64,000 nucleotides of DNA from Craterostigma plantagineum (lineage: Eukaryota > Streptophyta > Magnoliopsida > Lamiales > Linderniaceae): positions 186,001-250,000 of the forward strand of contig JAPQWV010000358.1 in assembly GCA_027422505.1 (NCBI GenBank), given 5' to 3'. Position numbers and translations under genes: made by a program. The notes below the pieces were generated by a model. It had not been told where the DNA came from, did no database searches, and was given only the letters and a program-made list of their open reading frames with translations. This document shows positions 1 through 10,713 of this stretch, piece by piece; the first letter of the stretch is position 1; every line of letters starts with the position of its first letter.

Positions 1-1
1 G

Positions 2-958
2 CCACCCGAACGTGTAGAAATAATAGGGGAACGGTTTCGGAAAATGAACCCTCCGATCTTTGAGGATGCCATCGATCCTACTCTAGCTGATGACTGGTTG
101 CGCACCATAGAGGATATGTTCCTATATGGTCGGATCCCGGAGAATGAACAGGTGTTATGTGCTATCTCTATGCTTCGAGGTAATGCAAGGTTTTGGTGGG
201 ACACCATCAAAATCTTGGAGGACCCAATGACTATGTCGTGGGAGAGATTTCAAGAATTGTTCCGTGAGAAATACTTCACCACCCATGACCGAACCCGAAA
301 AATGAACGAGTTCATAAACCTGAAGCAAGGCGAACAAACTATCGCGGAATATATCCGTAAGTTCGAGGAGTTATCGCGTTTTGCCCCGCACATGGTGGCG
401 ACGAACGCATTAAAGGTGGAGAGATTCCAAGTAGGTCTCAAACCTGAGATCTATCGTGACGTAAGCATGACGGGAACAAGGGAACTAGCATTCGCCCAAG
501 TGGCTGAACGAGCGCTCATCGCGGAGCAAGCAGAGGCCCAAATCGCAAAGACCCACGAGGAAAAAAGAAAAGCGGAGAGTCAACTGGAACGAGAGGCTAA
601 TAGGAAGCGTCAGGTTTTTGAGAAAGGTCCAAACAATAATCAGAATAACCGTCCAGGGCAATGTAATGGGCAACCTAGGCCAAATCAGGGACTCAACATG
701 AACCATGTCCAACCTCAAAACGCTGCGCCACGATGTCAACAGTGTGGACGCTATCACACGGGTGTTTGTTATGGTCCAGGACCGAGAAAAATAATACAAT
801 GCTTTCGATGTGGCAAACCGGGCCATTTCGCTCGAGACTGTCAGGTGAATCCATACCCTGCACTAGCCCAACAGCCAGCACAACTTCCAGCGGCTACTGG
901 GAGAGTATTCACTCTAACTGCTGAGGAAGCTGATCCTGTAGTGAACACATGTACATAA
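2..958 (+). CDS. gag: Ty3/gypsy Gag, 5' partial (E1)
   Basis: Capsid-like structural protein that packages element RNA into virus-like particles. The frame is open from base 2, so the Met at 44 is internal: the residues before it (PPERVEIIGERFRK) match the same place in the gag of E4 and E6. Visible features are the gag core (TIEDMF, WWDTI, FRE/KY, EFINL+QG, AEYI+KFEEL, ER F..GL+PE), a basic Arg/Lys/Gln-rich stretch, a small C..C......C cluster near 735-770, and a CCHC zinc knuckle (CFRCGKPGHFARDC) near 799-841. It stops shortly after the conserved T-EEA segment that normally leads into protease. The truncated product could still be a capsid protein, but no enzymes remain in this copy. Confidence 0.9.
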   Translation, partial: PPERVEIIGERFRKMNPPIFEDAIDPTLADDWLRTIEDMFLYGRIPENEQVLCAISMLRGNARFWWDTIKILEDPMTMSWERFQELFREKYFTTHDRTRKMNEFINLKQGEQTIAEYIRKFEELSRFAPHMVATNALKVERFQVGLKPEIYRDVSMTGTRELAFAQVAERALIAEQAEAQIAKTHEEKRKAESQLEREANRKRQVFEKGPNNNQNNRPGQCNGQPRPNQGLNMNHVQPQNAAPRCQQCGRYHTGVCYGPGPRKIIQCFRCGKPGHFARDCQVNPYPALAQQPAQLPAATGRVFTLTAEEADPVVNTCT

Positions 959-1220
959 ATCTCGAAGTATTTGCAAATTTATTTTTAGGAGAGTCAAGCC
1001 ACACATACGGATGTGTTGGCTAGTTGTGTGACAAAAGTAGGAAAATATGTTATCTCTTAAGAGAGTCAGTAATAAACGTAAATAACGAAATATGAATTGC
1101 TAGAGTAGTGTAGTGGGAAGCATGGTGGATTTGTAAATATATGACCATAAGAGAAGTCGTTACCCGAATTAATGCAACCGGTCTAATTTCGGGGGCAAAA
1201 TTTTTTTAAGGGGGGGAGAA
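959..1220 (+). pseudogene. remnant between gag and 3' LTR of E1, with polypurine tract
   Basis: About 260 bp replace the whole pol region. Near 1150-1190 a degenerate match to the last codons of chromoviral pol is visible (R-S-R-Y-P then stop). The GGGGGC-AAA context that precedes the polypurine tract in the other gypsy elements follows. The tract AAGGGGGGGAGAA (1208-1220) lies directly against the LTR and would prime plus-strand synthesis. No open frame remains. Confidence 0.7.
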
Positions 1221-1299
1221 TGTAATACACCGAATTTTACAAGTAGGATCGGATAATAAATTTGAGTGTATCTGTGTGTTTATATGATTTCAAATAATG

Positions 1300-2460
1300 T
1301 GGTAAGGAAAAGTTCGAAGCATTAGGTAAGTACAGGGAGGTCTATCGAAATTCACGATGAAGAGTTAACATAAATAATATTAAATTAATGATTAGTACAT
1401 AGGTTATAAATAAACAATAGGTAAAGGTCTATATCAATTAGAGATCATCACATGTTAAGCATGGGTAGTTCGAAATTATTGAAATTGATTTAGAGTGGAT
1501 TTTGAAAACCTAAGTAGGAAGATTTTCGAAACTTTAAGCCCAGTTAGTTTCGAAATTCTTAAGTGAGGAAACCAAAAATAATAAAAACATAGCTAATGAC
1601 AAAATAGCCAACAAGTTCACTTATTATTACACGTTAGGGTTGGAAATAAGGAGTGTTAGAGTGTTTAGTCGATGGAGAAGATAACTTAATGTTAAAATAA
1701 TTACAAGTTAAATAGGTGAAGACAAAGGTTGGCCAACAACTACACCTACTTAACATTACATGTTAGGAATGTAGTAATAACAAAGCTTTCGAAACTTAGC
1801 CAATAACGAAGGTTACATAATATTAAATTAATGACAATCATTTAACTTAAGATAGGCATATGGGAATATCTCATTCATCTTCAAACGTGAGATAGTTTAG
1901 AAAAGAGTCGAGAAAAGAATATACCAACGATGCTCATATAGCTTGGAAGAAGGTACGAATTCTTACTAAGAATTTTATGTTTTAGTTATGAAATTAGCAG
2001 TTCTAAGTAGAGATAAGCACGGAAATTTCATAAACTCATGTTTTAAAGAAGGTTTGACTTTTAATATATTTGAATATATATTGGAAGTTCTTACGGTATT
2101 TAACATGCTCTTGAGAAAGGATATTTTCGAAGCTCTAGTGATTTCCAAATAAAAAAAATGTTTTCTTCCATGAGTTATAATTGTGGCAAGGCTTAGTTTT
2201 CGCATGCTATTGGATTGTTGAAAAGTTGGTTTTCGAAAAATTAGGGTTTTCTAGTTTTTAATTTTCGAGAGTTAATGATTATGAAGAGCATGGAAGTTCT
2301 TGATCAAGGAAGTTATTTTGATGGTTATGATTTTCGAAAATAGGGTTAGATAAGAGTTTCGAAAGGTTTGTGTTGAATTAAGAGAATTTCGAAATTTGAA
2401 TTGTTTTAGTATATGAGAATGTCCAAACAATCGTTAAGCTCAAGTTTCGTGGAATTAGGG
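1300..2460. repeat. dispersed TTTCGAAA palindrome cluster in E1 LTR
   Basis: By eye, about a dozen exact or one-mismatch copies of the 8-bp palindrome TTTCGAAA lie irregularly in this AT-rich part of the LTR (for example near 1522, 1546, 1781, 2229, 2330, 2356 and 2386). They stand out because CG is otherwise scarce here. Function unknown. Confidence 0.6.
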
Positions 2461-3235
2461 TTTGTCAATGCTTGAATTGTTTAAAAATTTGTAGTTGTGT
2501 TATTTGGGTACTTTATAAAAGTATTACATAACTCATAAAAGATTTCGGCTTTTACCTAAGGATTTTGGGGATTTAGTTATAGACGTTTTGTTCGATAGAA
2601 TAATATATTTTTATGTGTTACATGACTTGCTTGAGGAATTATTATGTTTTCGGTGTATTACGTGATATTTTCATGACTTGTGTGAGGGTTAAACTCTAGG
2701 ATTTGAAATAGCGATGTTAAGGGTATATTAGTATTTATATAAAGAATTTAGGTATTAGATTTATTTTGAAACATGTAAGGAGAGAATTGGAGGATGATTT
2801 TTGGGGTTAGATTTCATGTTTGGAACCATGTGAGAAGTGTTTTGTGCTTATGTGATTTAGTAATCGATATTTATTAGAACTATAGTTTGAACACCTAGAA
2901 GTTTACAATTTGTAACTATTTTAGAGGGCTTGATAAACATGTGAACTTGTTAATATTTTAATTTGTGGTGTTTTGTAAGTGTGTAGGAGAACAGTGGTTG
3001 ATGTTGAATGTTTCGCCATGTATAGGTTTTAACCCGGAATAATTTAGAAATGTCAGTTTACTAAGTTTTCGATACTTCTAAGGATTATGGTATTTTTAGG
3101 GTTTTCAACAATTAGGGTTCGTATTCATATTGACTTGACTTAGTTGATATACTTATATCAGTATATTTTTACGTCTAAAAGGTGCTGAGGTCCAGAATAT
3201 TAAAGATTTACCGCTTGCAACATTAAGGACGACAG

Positions 3236-3932
3236 GTAGGTGGAAATTCACCTACGACACGTAAACATTATGTGATATTTATGTGAATGGGTGAATTGTG
3301 TGATTTGATTTAATTACATATTATATCAGTATATTTAAATATTTTGCATATTATATATATTTGATTATTTGCACTTGCATATCATGAGCACGACATGTTG
3401 ATGTGAGGGGAAACCGTGTTGAGACGATGATACCTTACGGTGTCGATGCGTGGGGTGTGATGTGCCGATATTGGCAGTCGACTCGTGGTATAGTCTGAGG
3501 TAGTACTAGTGCACCTGACAGTTATACTGTCGAGACCTCTCTTAAGAGGGTCTATTGGCGGAAGAGGCGACCTGGTAGAGTTTTCTCAGGGAGGACGCTA
3601 CCAGCGTAGGCATCGCCGGGGCATGTAGACGTCTCGGGAGAGAGCCGGGGGCTGCCCGAGAACTGATCTCTTGACTCCTTCCTTAAATGGGTTGCGCGAG
3701 GTGCCTAGTTCTAGCCTGTGGGGCCAGTGATTGAGGTGAGACCTGTGGTTGTGAGATCTAGGTTGAGACGAGGTCTAATTATAGGATGAGCGTGCATTGC
3801 ATGGTGAGGTTAGAACACTTTCATATGAGATATGAAAGTGTTGGTATTGGGGTTTGAGTTAGGGTTGAGTGCACGTTGCATGTCATACATATTTTCACCT
3901 ACTGGGCAAGGAGCTCAGTTTACGTGTTGTAG
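3236..3932 (+). other. intron-like segment inside E1 LTR
   Basis: A donor-like CAG|GTAGGT at 3235/3236 is followed 697 bp later by an acceptor-like GTGTTGTAG|G at 3932/3933. Both flanks are conserved in the LTRs of E3, E4 and E6 (GGACGACAGGTA..., and a short T/G-rich run ending GTTGTAG). The conservation is seen; splicing itself is inferred. Confidence 0.45.
3814..3842. repeat. perfect 13-bp hairpin in E1 LTR
   Basis: AACACTTTCATAT, a 3-base loop, then ATATGAAAGTGTT: a perfect 13-bp stem. It lies within the intron-like segment. Its role is unknown; it is not followed by a T run, so there is no terminator interpretation. Confidence 0.7.
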
Positions 3933-4272
3933 GTACGTTCGAGTCCGACGACATCGTCGCGACTGAGGCGGGCTGTGGCGGTGGCTCCAGGTACTTTTGA
4001 GGGCGGGGCGGTACATGGATGCGACCTGTGGAGCGACGTTAGGGTATTGTTGTGTTTCAGGCCAATAGTCTTTGTAGAATAAAAATAATGGGTTGCGGTC
4101 TTTGTATGATAAGACGTGTAAGAGTGGTGTGTATATTTTAAGATATGACTTTGCGAGATGTGCGTGATGTAATATATTTTTTTTTATAAAAATATTTTTA
4201 TTAGATGGGTCTTCCGCGACTTACGTTGCGAAAATCCGCCAGAATATTTATTAGAAAATGAGGGTCATTACA

Positions 4273-4464
4273 CGGCTATACGACGACTTTGGCTTGTAGC
4301 TTGGTAGTTGCTTTGCTGATTTCTATGATTTCTTTGGGATTTCTATTTCATGTTGGTTTCATCCAGTAGTCTGTTACTGGTTTGCATGTGTGGGATTCCA
4401 CACTCACCCATATGTACACTTCCCCATTCTTATATATATACATGGAACTTACTCCAAAAAAAAA
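4273..4464 (+). mobile_element. LINE-a, 3' end only
   Basis: Aligns with the 3' end of LINE-b (45836-46006). Both show the last ORF2 codons (GG/CTATACG-CGACTTTGG), a TTACTGGTT segment, a short (TA)n run, and an A run after ACTCC or ACACC. Here the A run is 4456-4464. The 5' side is cut by the E1 LTR at 4272. The A run joins the minus-strand integrase gene of E2, so the LINE inserted there. Confidence 0.75.
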
Positions 4465-6245
4465 CGAAAAATTGAACGGGCCTATATATCTGGGACTCAG
4501 CTTGCCCTTTCGTCCAAAACATTTCACGCCTTTCATTGGGGAAATCTTTAGAAATACTTGGTCGTCCTTTGCGAACTCTAAGGGCCGTCACCTGAGATCT
4601 GCATAGCTTTTCTGTCGACTCTAAGCAATTCGCAACATTTCTCGAATTTTCGTTATGGCTTCGGTCATTTCACGGATCATATCGAGTCCTAATAGTGCTC
4701 GTTCCCCGATTTCTTCCCACCAGACTGGAGATCGGCATTTGCGCCCGTATAATGCCTCGTAAGGAGCCATTCCGATTGCAGCGTGCAAGCTATTATTGTA
4801 GGAAAACTCTATTAAAGGAAGATACTTGATCCAATTTCCTTTGAAGTCTAACACACAAGCTCGTAGCATATCTTCAAGAGTTTGGATCGTTCGTTAAGAC
4901 TATCCGTCGGTCTGGGGATGATATGCAGTACTGAACGAGAGCTTAGTCCACATCGATTTTTGTAAGCTTTGCCAGAAGATGGACAGAAATCTCGAATCTC
5001 GATCCGAGATGATAGAGATTGGAATTCCATGGAGTCGAATAATTTCCTGAATATACAGTTCAGCATAACGTTCCATGGAGAAAGTGGAGTTGATAGGAAT
5101 GAAATGAGCCGATTTGGTTAGGCGATCAAAAATCACCCAAATAGCATCGTGGCCATTCGTCGTCTTGGGTAAACCAACGACGAAGTCCATCATGATGTGG
5201 TCCCATTAGCATTCAGGAATTGGTAATGGCTGCAGAGTTCCAGCTGGTCGCTGGTGTTCAGCTTTGATCAGTTGGCAAGTCATACATCTACTTAATAATG
5301 TGGCGATATTATTCTTCATTCCTGACCACCAATACGTGATCCGTAAATCTTGGTACATCTTTGTTGCGCCCGGGTGTACTGAGTACGTTGTTGCGTCTGC
5401 TTCTGTCATTATTGTTTGCTGTAACTCTCTATTAGGTACGTACAACCGATTCTTGTACAACAAGGTTCCATCTTCACGGATTTCGAAGTCTTCAGGTAGT
5501 GCGTCTTTCACCTTCAGATAAAATTCGTCCTCTTCTTGTGCTTTTCCGATTCGTTCTAGCAACGTGGGATGAAGAGTTAGTGTTCATAGTCTCACTTCAA
5601 CTTTACCTAAGTCAACCACCTCTTCTGTGCTCATCGCCTTTTGACTCAACGCGTCTGCGGCGACATTCGCTTTGCCCGAATGATAGTTAATAATGCCGTC
5701 GTAGTCTTTTACGAGCTCCAGCCATCGCCATTGTCCCATACTGAACTCCTTCTGAGTGAAGAAGTACTTCAAACTCTTGTGGTCGGTGAAAATCTAGCAC
5801 CTTTCTCCGTAAAGGTAATGCCTCCAAGTCTTCAAAGGGAAAACTACAGCTGCCAGTTCCAGGTCATGGGTTGGGTAGGTTTTCTCGTATTCTTTCAACT
5901 GTCTTGAAGATATGCGATCACTTTTCCATTTTGCATTAGCACGCATCCAAGACCGTTCTTCGAGGCGTCGCTATATACCAGAATCCTCCCGTTCCCGACG
6001 ATATTGTTAGAATGGGATCAGAAGTGAGTCGCTTCTTCAGCTCCTGGAAACTTTGTTCGCATATTTCAGTCCATTTGAAAGGCACGTTCTTTCTTGTAAG
6101 GTTCGTCAATGTCGAATGATGCTAGAGAAGTCAGGTATGAGCTTACGGTAATACCCCGAAAGTCCAAGTAAACTTCGAACCTCAGTAGGAGTGGTTGGAC
6201 GTGGCCGATTATTCACGGCCTCAATCTTACTCGGGTCAACGTAGA
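4465..6245 (-). pseudogene. pol: Ty3/gypsy pol fragment (E2): RT end, RNase H, integrase
   Basis: Read from 6245 downward. RT tail with the D-P-S-K-I-E-A and G-Y-Y-R-K-L motifs (about 6120-6245). RNase H remnants ending in an A-D-A-L-S-Q-K motif (5584-5960). Integrase zinc-finger region with HPGATKMY and C..C (5206-5440). Integrase core with MDFVVGLPK and SDRDSRF (4900-5193). Then the YNNS-YEALYGRKCRSP segment (4621-4869) and [12 protein letters not shown], where the LINE-a tail interrupts. Several frame changes and stops divide it. Gag, protease, the RT catalytic part and both LTRs are absent. It joins Athila at about 6245 with no LTR end, so that junction is a deletion or recombination breakpoint. 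Confidence 0.85.
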
Positions 6246-9050
6246 TTCCATTCGTCGAGCTCGTTGACCTGCAACATTTGCTTTTCGCCTGCAAGATTCA
6301 AATCAAAGTTAAGTTTCTTTAGAGCCCAATATGCTTTGTGTTCTAGCTCGACGGGTAAATGACAAGATTTTCCGTAAACAAGTCTATATGGCGTGGATCC
6401 GATAGGTGTTTTGTAAGCTGTCCGGTACGCCCATAAAGCATCGTTCAGTTTGTTTGGCCAATCCCGGCTATGGTGTTCCACCGTCTTTTTGAGAATACGC
6501 TTCAGCTCCGTGGTAACGACTTCTGCTTGGCCGCTCGCCTATCGTTGCATCGTTCAGTTTGTTTGTCACGACTTCTGCTTGGCCGCTCGCCTGAGGATGG
6601 TACGCCGTCGTAACACTATGTTTCACGCTGTATTTTTCGAGTGTCCTTGCAAAATGAGTGTTATAGAAATGCGTACCTTTATCGCTAATTATGCAACGAG
6701 GTGAGCCAAATCGAGAAAATAATGTTTTCAAAAATTTAACGACTACCCTAGCATCATTAGTAGGTAGCGCTTGTGCTTCTACCCATTTTGAAACATAATC
6801 AACCGCAACTAGGATATATCGATTCTTGAAAGAGGTAGGAAACGGACCCATAAAATCAATGCCCCATACGTCAAATATTTCACATACAAGAATAAAATTA
6901 TGAGGCATTTCATTTCGCTTAGAAATATTACCTGTCCGTTGGCACCTATCACATTCCTCCACGTATTTTTTAGCATCTTTGAAAATCGTAGGCCAATAAA
7001 AACCACATTCGAGTACCTTTTGTGCAGTTCGATTACCTCCATAATGTCCTCCACATGGCCCCAAATGACAATGGCTCAAGATTTTAACCGTCTCGGGAAA
7101 GGAGACGCATCGCCGGATTATCTTGTCCGTGCAAACCCTAAACAAATACGGATCATCCCAAAAGTAATACTTCAAGGCCGAGAAGAATTTCTTCCTCTGT
7201 TGACTTGTGTATCCCTTTGGCATGATCCTAGCGACAAGATAATTAGCAAAATCGGCATACCATGGGGTTTCATCGAATACCTCACGTATAGCATATAGAT
7301 GCTCGTCGAGAAAATGGTCTCGGATTATTTCCTCATTGGTAGCCTCGTGGGATGCATCTTCGAGTCTTGACAAGTGATCGGCTGCGCCATTCTCCGTACC
7401 TTTTTGGTCACGAAATTCCTTGTCGAACTCTTGGAGTAACAGAATCCATCGGATAAGCCTCGGTTTTGCATCCGGTTTCGCAAAGAGGTGTTTGAGGGTG
7501 GAATGATCCGTGTAGATTATGACTTTTGAGAGAACGAGATATGGACGGAATTTGTCGACGGCGAACATGACTGCGAGCAACTCCTTCTCTGTGGTAGTGT
7601 AATTCGCCTGGGCCTCGTTTAGAGTTTTGCTCGCACAGTGTATCGGCTGAAAATGTTTTTCCCATCGCTGCCCTAAAACTGCACCTACTGCAAAATCACT
7701 TGCATCGCACATTACTTCGAATGGTAGGCTCCAATCGGGGGCTACCATAACAGGGGCGTTAATTTGCTTATCCTTAAGTATGGAAAATGCATTCAGGCAT
7801 TCGGGTGTAAATTCGTAAGGTACGTCTTTCTCAAGCAAGTGCGTTAAAGGTCTAGCAAGTTTAGAAAAATCCTTGATAAATCTACGATAAAAACCCGCAT
7901 GTCCTAGGAAACTTCTAATTGCCTTTACCGACGAAGGTGGAGGTAATCGTTCTACGGTTTCTATTTTAGCTCTATCTACCTCGATACCTCTCGACGATAT
8001 CTTATGACCTAAAACAATACCCTCTCTTACCATAAAATGACATTTCTCCCAATTTAGCACAAGGTTTGTTTCCTCGCATCGCTGAAGTACTTTCTTTAAA
8101 TTAAATAAGCATACCTCGAATGAGTCACCAAAAATTGAAAAATCATCCATGAATACCTCCATTCCGTCACCTATTAGTTTATCGAAGATAGCCATCATGC
8201 AACGTTGAAAGGTGGCCGGAGCATTGCAAAGTCCAAAAGGCATCCGTCGATAGGCGAATGTCCCGAATGGGCACGTGAACGTCGTCTTCTCTTGATCCTC
8301 GGGTGCAATGGGAATCTGCAAATAACCTGAAAGTCCATCAAGAAAACAATAAAATTCATGACCAGACAAACGTTTAAGCACTTGATCAATTAAAGGAAGA
8401 GGAAAATGGTCTTTTCGCGTTGCGTCATTTAATTTGCGATAATCAATGCAAACACGCCATCCTGTGACAGTCCTCGTCCGAATGAGTTCATTTTTCTCAT
8501 TGGGCACAACTGTCATTCCTCTTTTTTATGGCACTACCTGAACTGGGCCACCCATGCACTGTCCGAGATTGGGTAAATCACTCCCACGTCGAGCAGTTTA
8601 ATTACCTCGGCCTTCACCACCTCCTTCATATTGGTGTTCAAACGCCTTTGGTGTTGTACCACCGGTTTGAAGTCGTCTTCCATTAGAATTTTATGCATGC
8701 AAAAGGTCGGGTTAATTCCTCGGATATCCGATATCTTCCATGCAAGTACCCTCTTGTGCTCCCGTAGTGTGTTTAATAGCATGAGTTTCTGCTCCTTCTC
8801 TAGTTTTGACGCGATGATTACCGGAAGCTTTGCATTCTCCTCGAGGAAAGCATACACCAAGTGATCGGGCAATTGCTTGAGCTCGAGCGTTGGTGGTTCT
8901 TCGACCGAAATCTTCTCACGATTTTCTTTGCTGCTCTTTTGCACCTCGATCGTTGGTTCTTCATTGACACTCTCATCTACATCTGCTTGGGCAACATCGA
9001 GGGGCAAGTCATCATTTGGCTCTTCCTTATGGAGTTCCTCATTTTCCTCT
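6246..9050 (-). pseudogene. pol: Athila pol: RT, RNase H, integrase
   Basis: Replication polyprotein. From 9050 downward: an acidic linker (Glu/Asp-rich, 8870-9050), an RT N-terminal region (LPDHLVYAFLEEN, SDSAWV), a frameshift near 8530, then a long open stretch 6468-8516 (682 codons). That stretch holds RT ([33 protein letters not shown], catalytic VFMDDFS), RNase H ([41 protein letters not shown]), the integrase zinc finger ([10 protein letters not shown]) and the core ([28 protein letters not shown]). A local duplication at 6516-6592 breaks the frame; integrase continues as 6236-6481 and stops at the truncation. The residues MDQKGQ before the start at 9070 come from the Sirevirus LTR. Confidence 0.9.
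6516..6592. repeat. 52-bp local duplication within Athila integrase
   Basis: A 25-bp segment (ACGACTTCTGCTTGGCCGCT plus five bases) occurs at 6516-6540 and again at 6568-6592. The inserted piece between also copies an 18-bp block (GCATCGTTCAGTTTGTTT at 6548-6565) found at 6438-6455. The insert is therefore built from two nearby templates and shifts the integrase frame. Confidence 0.85.
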
Positions 9051-10708
9051 TGTTGACCTTTTTGGTCCATATATGTTAGAGAATTTTGATGAACGATGTA
9101 ATTGTAATGACATTAGGTCTATAAAATAAGCAATTCGATTTGGGACAAATAAAATGTCTAAGTTCATGATAATGTTCAACCATGCATTGCTAATGAGATG
9201 AAAATTGTTAAAGTGTTGAACATTTGAATTGCGTGTGATTTTGTGATGATTTGATGGAACTAGGTGATCGCATGTTATAGACAGTTCATAAGATAGGATA
9301 TATCGTTCTGTGCTATATATGGAAATAATGCATGAGATATCCTACTGAGTTATAAAAGGAAAATATGCTGTTTATATATGGAAAGTGATATATCCGTAAT
9401 ACTTGTTTATTCCTGGACGAAAATCACTTATGCGATTCTTGCATGTTTTCCACTGTATTTAATGTGCAATATTGAATTAATATCTTTCCTTGTGCTGATT
9501 GGATTATTATATTAAGGAAATATTTGATTTGATTGACCTTATGGATAAAGTGATCTTATATGGTATGTGGTATAACGGGTGATATCTCTGAAATAAGGAA
9601 AGTTGTGCCATGATGTGATAAATCGATTTAAGTAAGCTCTGATCTGACTTGTGTGCTAAACATGGTAAATATATTGATTAAATGCTATGAGTTATACATG
9701 GAAAACGTGCTGATGCCTTGCTATCTTATGTGCCATACTTGGAAAGTAAATCTGGATTGACTCCTTACTAGGAACTGATAGCAGGGAATCACTTATGGAA
9801 AGTTTCGATATGGAAAATATATGCGAAGTGGTTGAATATGCTTGAGAATGAAATTGAGCTTTTATATGGAATATAATCATGCTTTAATGTGCTATATAAC
9901 CGTTGTGATGATTTATTAGACGCATGATTTATATGGTATGATTGACTCGAAAGCTACATGGAAACTATGCTTGATTTGGTGATTATTGTTTGATATGACT
10001 TTCCATGTGAAGTGCTATTAGAAAAGGATTATATATGAGCTGCACTTTAGATTTTCGTAGAGAACACATAATTTGCGAATTTAAGCCTACGAGAGATTTT
10101 TGAGCAGAGAGATACTAAGAGATTCCTGAGCCATTCACTTGCGATAGCTTTCTGCCTTACTGAGCGTTAACTTGCCTATCCATCACTGAGCGAGTGATTT
10201 ATCCGATATTCCATCATCCCCTGCCATATATTCTGTCTTCGGACGTGTTGTTTTCGGACGTGAGCAATACCAAGGAGGCAAGGTCGACGTTTACGCACAC
10301 GTGAAGGGAAGGACAAGTCCGGGGGCCCTTCGGTAGCGAGCTGTGTCTTCGAGATCAAGGAGATTCCGAGGAACGAAACTCGGCGTGTGGTAACCTAGTA
10401 GTGTCTAGTGTTCGACTTGTTTCGGTTGTGTATTGGGCTAACCAATCAGTTTTGTATCCAGCTACGGTGCATTATAGTGATTGGTTAAACTCTTGGGAAG
10501 CAAATCCCAAGGAGAGGAGTAAACCCCAGTTGGGGATATAACCTCTATAAAACTCCTGTCTCGCATTTACTTTTCAGTTATTTTATTATCACTGTGAGAC
10601 AGACCCGAAACACATCCGACGGTACTAGGATATAACAGACATACTCGTCCCATTATTATTAGGAATATCTAAGTCACCACACTAAGGTTTTGTAAAAGAA
10701 GCATAAAA
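9051..10708 (+). repeat. 5' LTR of Sirevirus, 3' tip missing
   Basis: Nearly identical to 17770-19437 of the right LTR, but stops at GCATAAAA. The last 43-50 bp of the LTR (C-run, ending ATCTTCA), the primer site and the leader are absent, and the gag codons follow at 10714. It contains paired CTTCGGACGTG direct repeats near 10230-10262 and a TATA-like site near 10544. Confidence 0.88.
10544..10552 (+). promoter_or_regulatory. TATA box of Sirevirus 5' LTR
   Basis: CTATAAAAC lies in the 3' part of the LTR about 160 bp before the LTR break, preceded by CCAAT-like sequence (AACCAATCAG near 10440). In the right LTR the same place reads CAATAAAAA, so the promoter there is altered. Inferred from motif and position only. 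Confidence 0.55.
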
Positions 10709-10713
10709 ATCCT

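Larger units (their letters stand above)
2..4272 (+). mobile_element. Ty3/gypsy element E1, 5' part outside window, internally deleted
   Basis: The window opens inside gag of a plus-strand chromovirus-like Ty3/gypsy element. Gag (2-958) is followed after about 260 bp by a polypurine tract (1208-1220) and a 3' LTR (1221-4272). Protease, RT, RNase H and integrase, normally about 3.5 kb, are missing; only a scrap of the pol 3' end remains. The LTR end at 4272 abuts LINE sequence, so E1 inserted into LINE-a. The five bases after the LTR (CGGCT) should be the target duplication, but the 5' end lies outside the window and this cannot be checked. Confidence 0.88.
1221..4272 (+). repeat. 3' LTR of E1 (3,052 bp)
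   Basis: Starts TGTAATACACC directly after the polypurine tract and ends GGTCATTACA. The outer six bases form a perfect inverted pair (TGTAAT/ATTACA). The 5' third is AT-rich and holds many TTTCGAAA-type palindromes. The middle carries a block shared with the other gypsy LTRs here (splice-donor-like site followed by a GC-rich segment). There is no protein-coding ORF of note. Confidence 0.88.

Noticed and set aside
9050..9070. Met start of the Athila linker ORF at 9070
   Set aside because: The first residues are encoded by the Sirevirus LTR, so the start is an artefact of insertion.
8631..9079. plus-strand ORFs opposite Athila pol
   Set aside because: Frame shadows of the minus-strand gene with no independent homology.
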